Source of the DNA: Eubacterium sp.
GTDB lineage: Bacteria > Bacillota > Clostridia > Oscillospirales > Acutalibacteraceae
Reading direction: 5' to 3'
Length of the DNA: 64,000 nt
Assembly: GCA_029258375.1 (NCBI GenBank)
Contig: JARHZA010000001.1
Span: 124,001 to 188,000, forward strand
Positions within the stretch are counted from its first letter, which is position 1. Each line of letters starts with the position of its first letter. Below, one piece after another: positions 61,931-64,000 of the stretch. The notes under the pieces are model-generated. The model was not told where the DNA came from, made no database searches, and saw only the letters and a program-made list of their open reading frames with translations. A program made the position numbers and the translations under genes.

Positions 61931-62833
61931 ATGATAAAGGAATTTATCGGAACCGGTGCAACTGTTGAAGAAGCAACAGCGGCAGCAAAAATCGGTCTTA
62001 ATGCTCCGGCTTTGGCAAATATAAATGTTGAAGTTATCGCAATGCCTAAGAAAAAAATTCTTGGCATTTTCGGTGGCCACGACGCTCAAGTTAAAGTATG
62101 GTATGACGATGGCGTAAAAGAAAAGAAGCCACAGCCGAAGAAAGAAGCTCCAAAAAAGGAAGCTGTTAAAAAAGCAGAAAAGAAGCCTCAGCCTAAAAAA
62201 GAGACTTTAAAAAATAATGATGCTCCAAAAGCAGAAGTAAAAGAGCAGAAAAAAGAAGAAGTTGTAGCAACTGAAAGCGATATTGATGTTAACGTTGCAA
62301 TTTCTTATCTTAAAAACATTTTAAAGGGCCTTAAAGTTGAAGATGCTGAAGTAGTAGCAAACTTCAATAGTGGTATTCTTGAAATGGAAATTCAATGTGA
62401 AGATTACGGCATCATCATTGGTCGCCGTGGTGAAACACTTGATTCTATTCAATACCTTACAAGCCTTGCATTAAAGAAAACTTGTGACAAGAGCGTTAGA
62501 GTTAACCTTAATGTAGGTAACTACCGTGAAAAAAGAGCAGAAACTCTTAAAAATCTTGCACACAAAAATGCAAACTATGTTTTAAGAACTGGTAGAAGAT
62601 TTACTTTTGAACCAATGAACCCATACGAAAGAAGAATTATTCACACAACTGTTCAAGAAATTGAAGGTGTTGAATCTCTTTCAATCGGTTATGGTCAAGA
62701 TAGAAAAGTTGTTCTTCAACCAACTGGCGGAGTTAAACCTCGCCGTAAGAGTGCACCAGCTAAAAGCGTTGCACCTAAAGCAGACCGCAGCGATTTACCA
62801 AAGTTCGGTAAGATTGAGGTTAATAAAGACTAA
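61931..62833 (+). CDS. jag: Jag/KhpB RNA-binding protein (Jag-N, KH, R3H)
   Basis: FIGTGATVEEATAAAKIGL, GIIIGRRGETLDSIQYL, MNPYERRIIHTTVQ. Confidence 0.94.
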   Translation: MIKEFIGTGATVEEATAAAKIGLNAPALANINVEVIAMPKKKILGIFGGHDAQVKVWYDDGVKEKKPQPKKEAPKKEAVKKAEKKPQPKKETLKNNDAPKAEVKEQKKEEVVATESDIDVNVAISYLKNILKGLKVEDAEVVANFNSGILEMEIQCEDYGIIIGRRGETLDSIQYLTSLALKKTCDKSVRVNLNVGNYREKRAETLKNLAHKNANYVLRTGRRFTFEPMNPYERRIIHTTVQEIEGVESLSIGYGQDRKVVLQPTGGVKPRRKSAPAKSVAPKADRSDLPKFGKIEVNKD

Positions 62834-62845
62834 TTACTAAAGAAC

Positions 62846-62873
62846 AATGGTGGAATTCTCTAATTCCACCATT
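62846..62873 (+). terminator. Intrinsic terminator
   Basis: AATGGTGGAATT/AATTCCACCATT plus T-run. Confidence 0.85.
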
Positions 62874-62895
62874 TTTTTAAAGGGAGGAAAGCGTT

Positions 62896-64000
62896 ATGGC
62901 AAAAACTATTGCAGCAATAGCAACAGGTAATTCAGCCGGTGGTATTGGTGTTATTCGCATTAGTGGCGACAACGCAGTTGAAATTGCAAATAAAGTTTTT
63001 GAACCAATGAACAAAAACTCTTCACTTCTTAATCTTGAAGGTTATAGGGCAAAGTTTGGTAACATTATTTATAATAATGAAAAAATAGATAACGCAGTTG
63101 CCCTTGTATTTCGTGCGCCTAAAAGTTATACTGGCGAAGACGTTGTTGAGCTATCTGTTCACGGCGGAATTTTTATTGTTGAAAAAACACTTGAAGCCGT
63201 TTTAAATGCTGGTGCAATTCCTGCAGATGCTGGCGAATTTACAAAGCGTGCATTTTTAAATGGTAAAATGGATTTAACACAGGCAGAAAGTGTTGCAGAC
63301 CTTATATCTGCAGAGGGTGAAGCTGCTGCAAAAGCATCTTTCAATGCACTTCAAGGTTCTTTGAGCAATAAAATATCTAATGTTTTAACAAGTTTAACAG
63401 ATTGTTCTGCTCTTATGGCTGCTTGGGTAGATTACCCAGATGAAGAAATTCCAGAACTTAAAGAAGAAAATCTTCGTGAAACACTTGTTAATGCAAAAGA
63501 TGTTCTTACTGATTTAATTGAAAATTACGAAAATGGTCAAACAATGATTCAAGGTGTTGATACTGCTATTGTTGGCAGACCTAACGCCGGCAAATCAACC
63601 CTTATGAATCTTCTTGTTGGAAGAGAAAAAAGTATCGTAACAAAAATTGCAGGTACTACAAGAGATATTGTTGAAGAAAGTGTTAGACTTGGTAATATTG
63701 TTCTTCATCTTAGTGACACTGCCGGAATAAGAGAATCTGATGATGTTGTTGAATCAATTGGTATTCAACGTGCATTTGATAAGATGGATTCTGCGTCACT
63801 TGTTGTTGCAGTTTTTGACAGTAGCAAAGAGTTAAACGATGACGATATTAAACTTATTGAAAAATGCAAAGGCAAAAAAGCTGTTGCAGTTATAAATAAA
63901 ACTGACCTTGATGAAGTTGCAAATACAGACCTTATTAAAAACGCATTTAAAGAAGTTGTTTATATCAGTGCTAAACATACCGATGACACAAAACCTCTTG
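62896..64000 (+). CDS. mnmE: tRNA uridine-5-carboxymethylaminomethyl(34) synthesis GTPase MnmE, 3' truncated by window
   Basis: Own translation MAKTIAAIATGNSAGGIGVIRISGDNA...; GGAGG RBS; GRPNAGKSTLMNLL G1 motif; open to window end, hence not in ORF list. Confidence 0.96.
   Translation, partial: MAKTIAAIATGNSAGGIGVIRISGDNAVEIANKVFEPMNKNSSLLNLEGYRAKFGNIIYNNEKIDNAVALVFRAPKSYTGEDVVELSVHGGIFIVEKTLEAVLNAGAIPADAGEFTKRAFLNGKMDLTQAESVADLISAEGEAAAKASFNALQGSLSNKISNVLTSLTDCSALMAAWVDYPDEEIPELKEENLRETLVNAKDVLTDLIENYENGQTMIQGVDTAIVGRPNAGKSTLMNLLVGREKSIVTKIAGTTRDIVEESVRLGNIVLHLSDTAGIRESDDVVESIGIQRAFDKMDSASLVVAVFDSSKELNDDDIKLIEKCKGKKAVAVINKTDLDEVANTDLIKNAFKEVVYISAKHTDDTKPL

Overview
AT-rich Firmicutes (Clostridia-like) chromosome segment around the replication origin. 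Left to right: the end of a sugar ABC transporter (1-3538); a small accessory region (about 3770-8250) bounded by 53-nt perfect repeats, holding SPFH/zinc-ribbon genes, a Mor-like regulator, a decayed XRE gene and a PD-(D/E)XK nuclease with an EVE/PUA-like tail; a ~14 kb integrative element (8338-22336) inserted in the 3' end of guaA, with 14-bp att repeats, a tyrosine integrase, two AlpA/Xis-like genes, RepA-like ATPase, ParB and TnpV; and its defence-type cargo (XRE regulator, two-part adenine methyltransferase/helicase, Mrr nuclease, PHP-ATPase fusion with an overlapping small ORF). The core genome follows: guaA (with an apparently collapsed glutaminase domain), a CofE-like ligase, AICAR transformylase, paired RimK-like ATP-grasp ligases, Rrf2-cysK, a split transcobalamin-like surface pair, a CadA-like ATPase with ArsR, an FMN riboswitch with ribU, fba, folK, dnaA-dnaN-rlbA-recF-remB-gyrB-(2 YcxB-like)-gyrA, LCP, and rpmH-rnpA-yidD-yidC-jag-mnmE on the same strand as dnaA. 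Calls come from reading the sequence and supplied translations; no database search was run.
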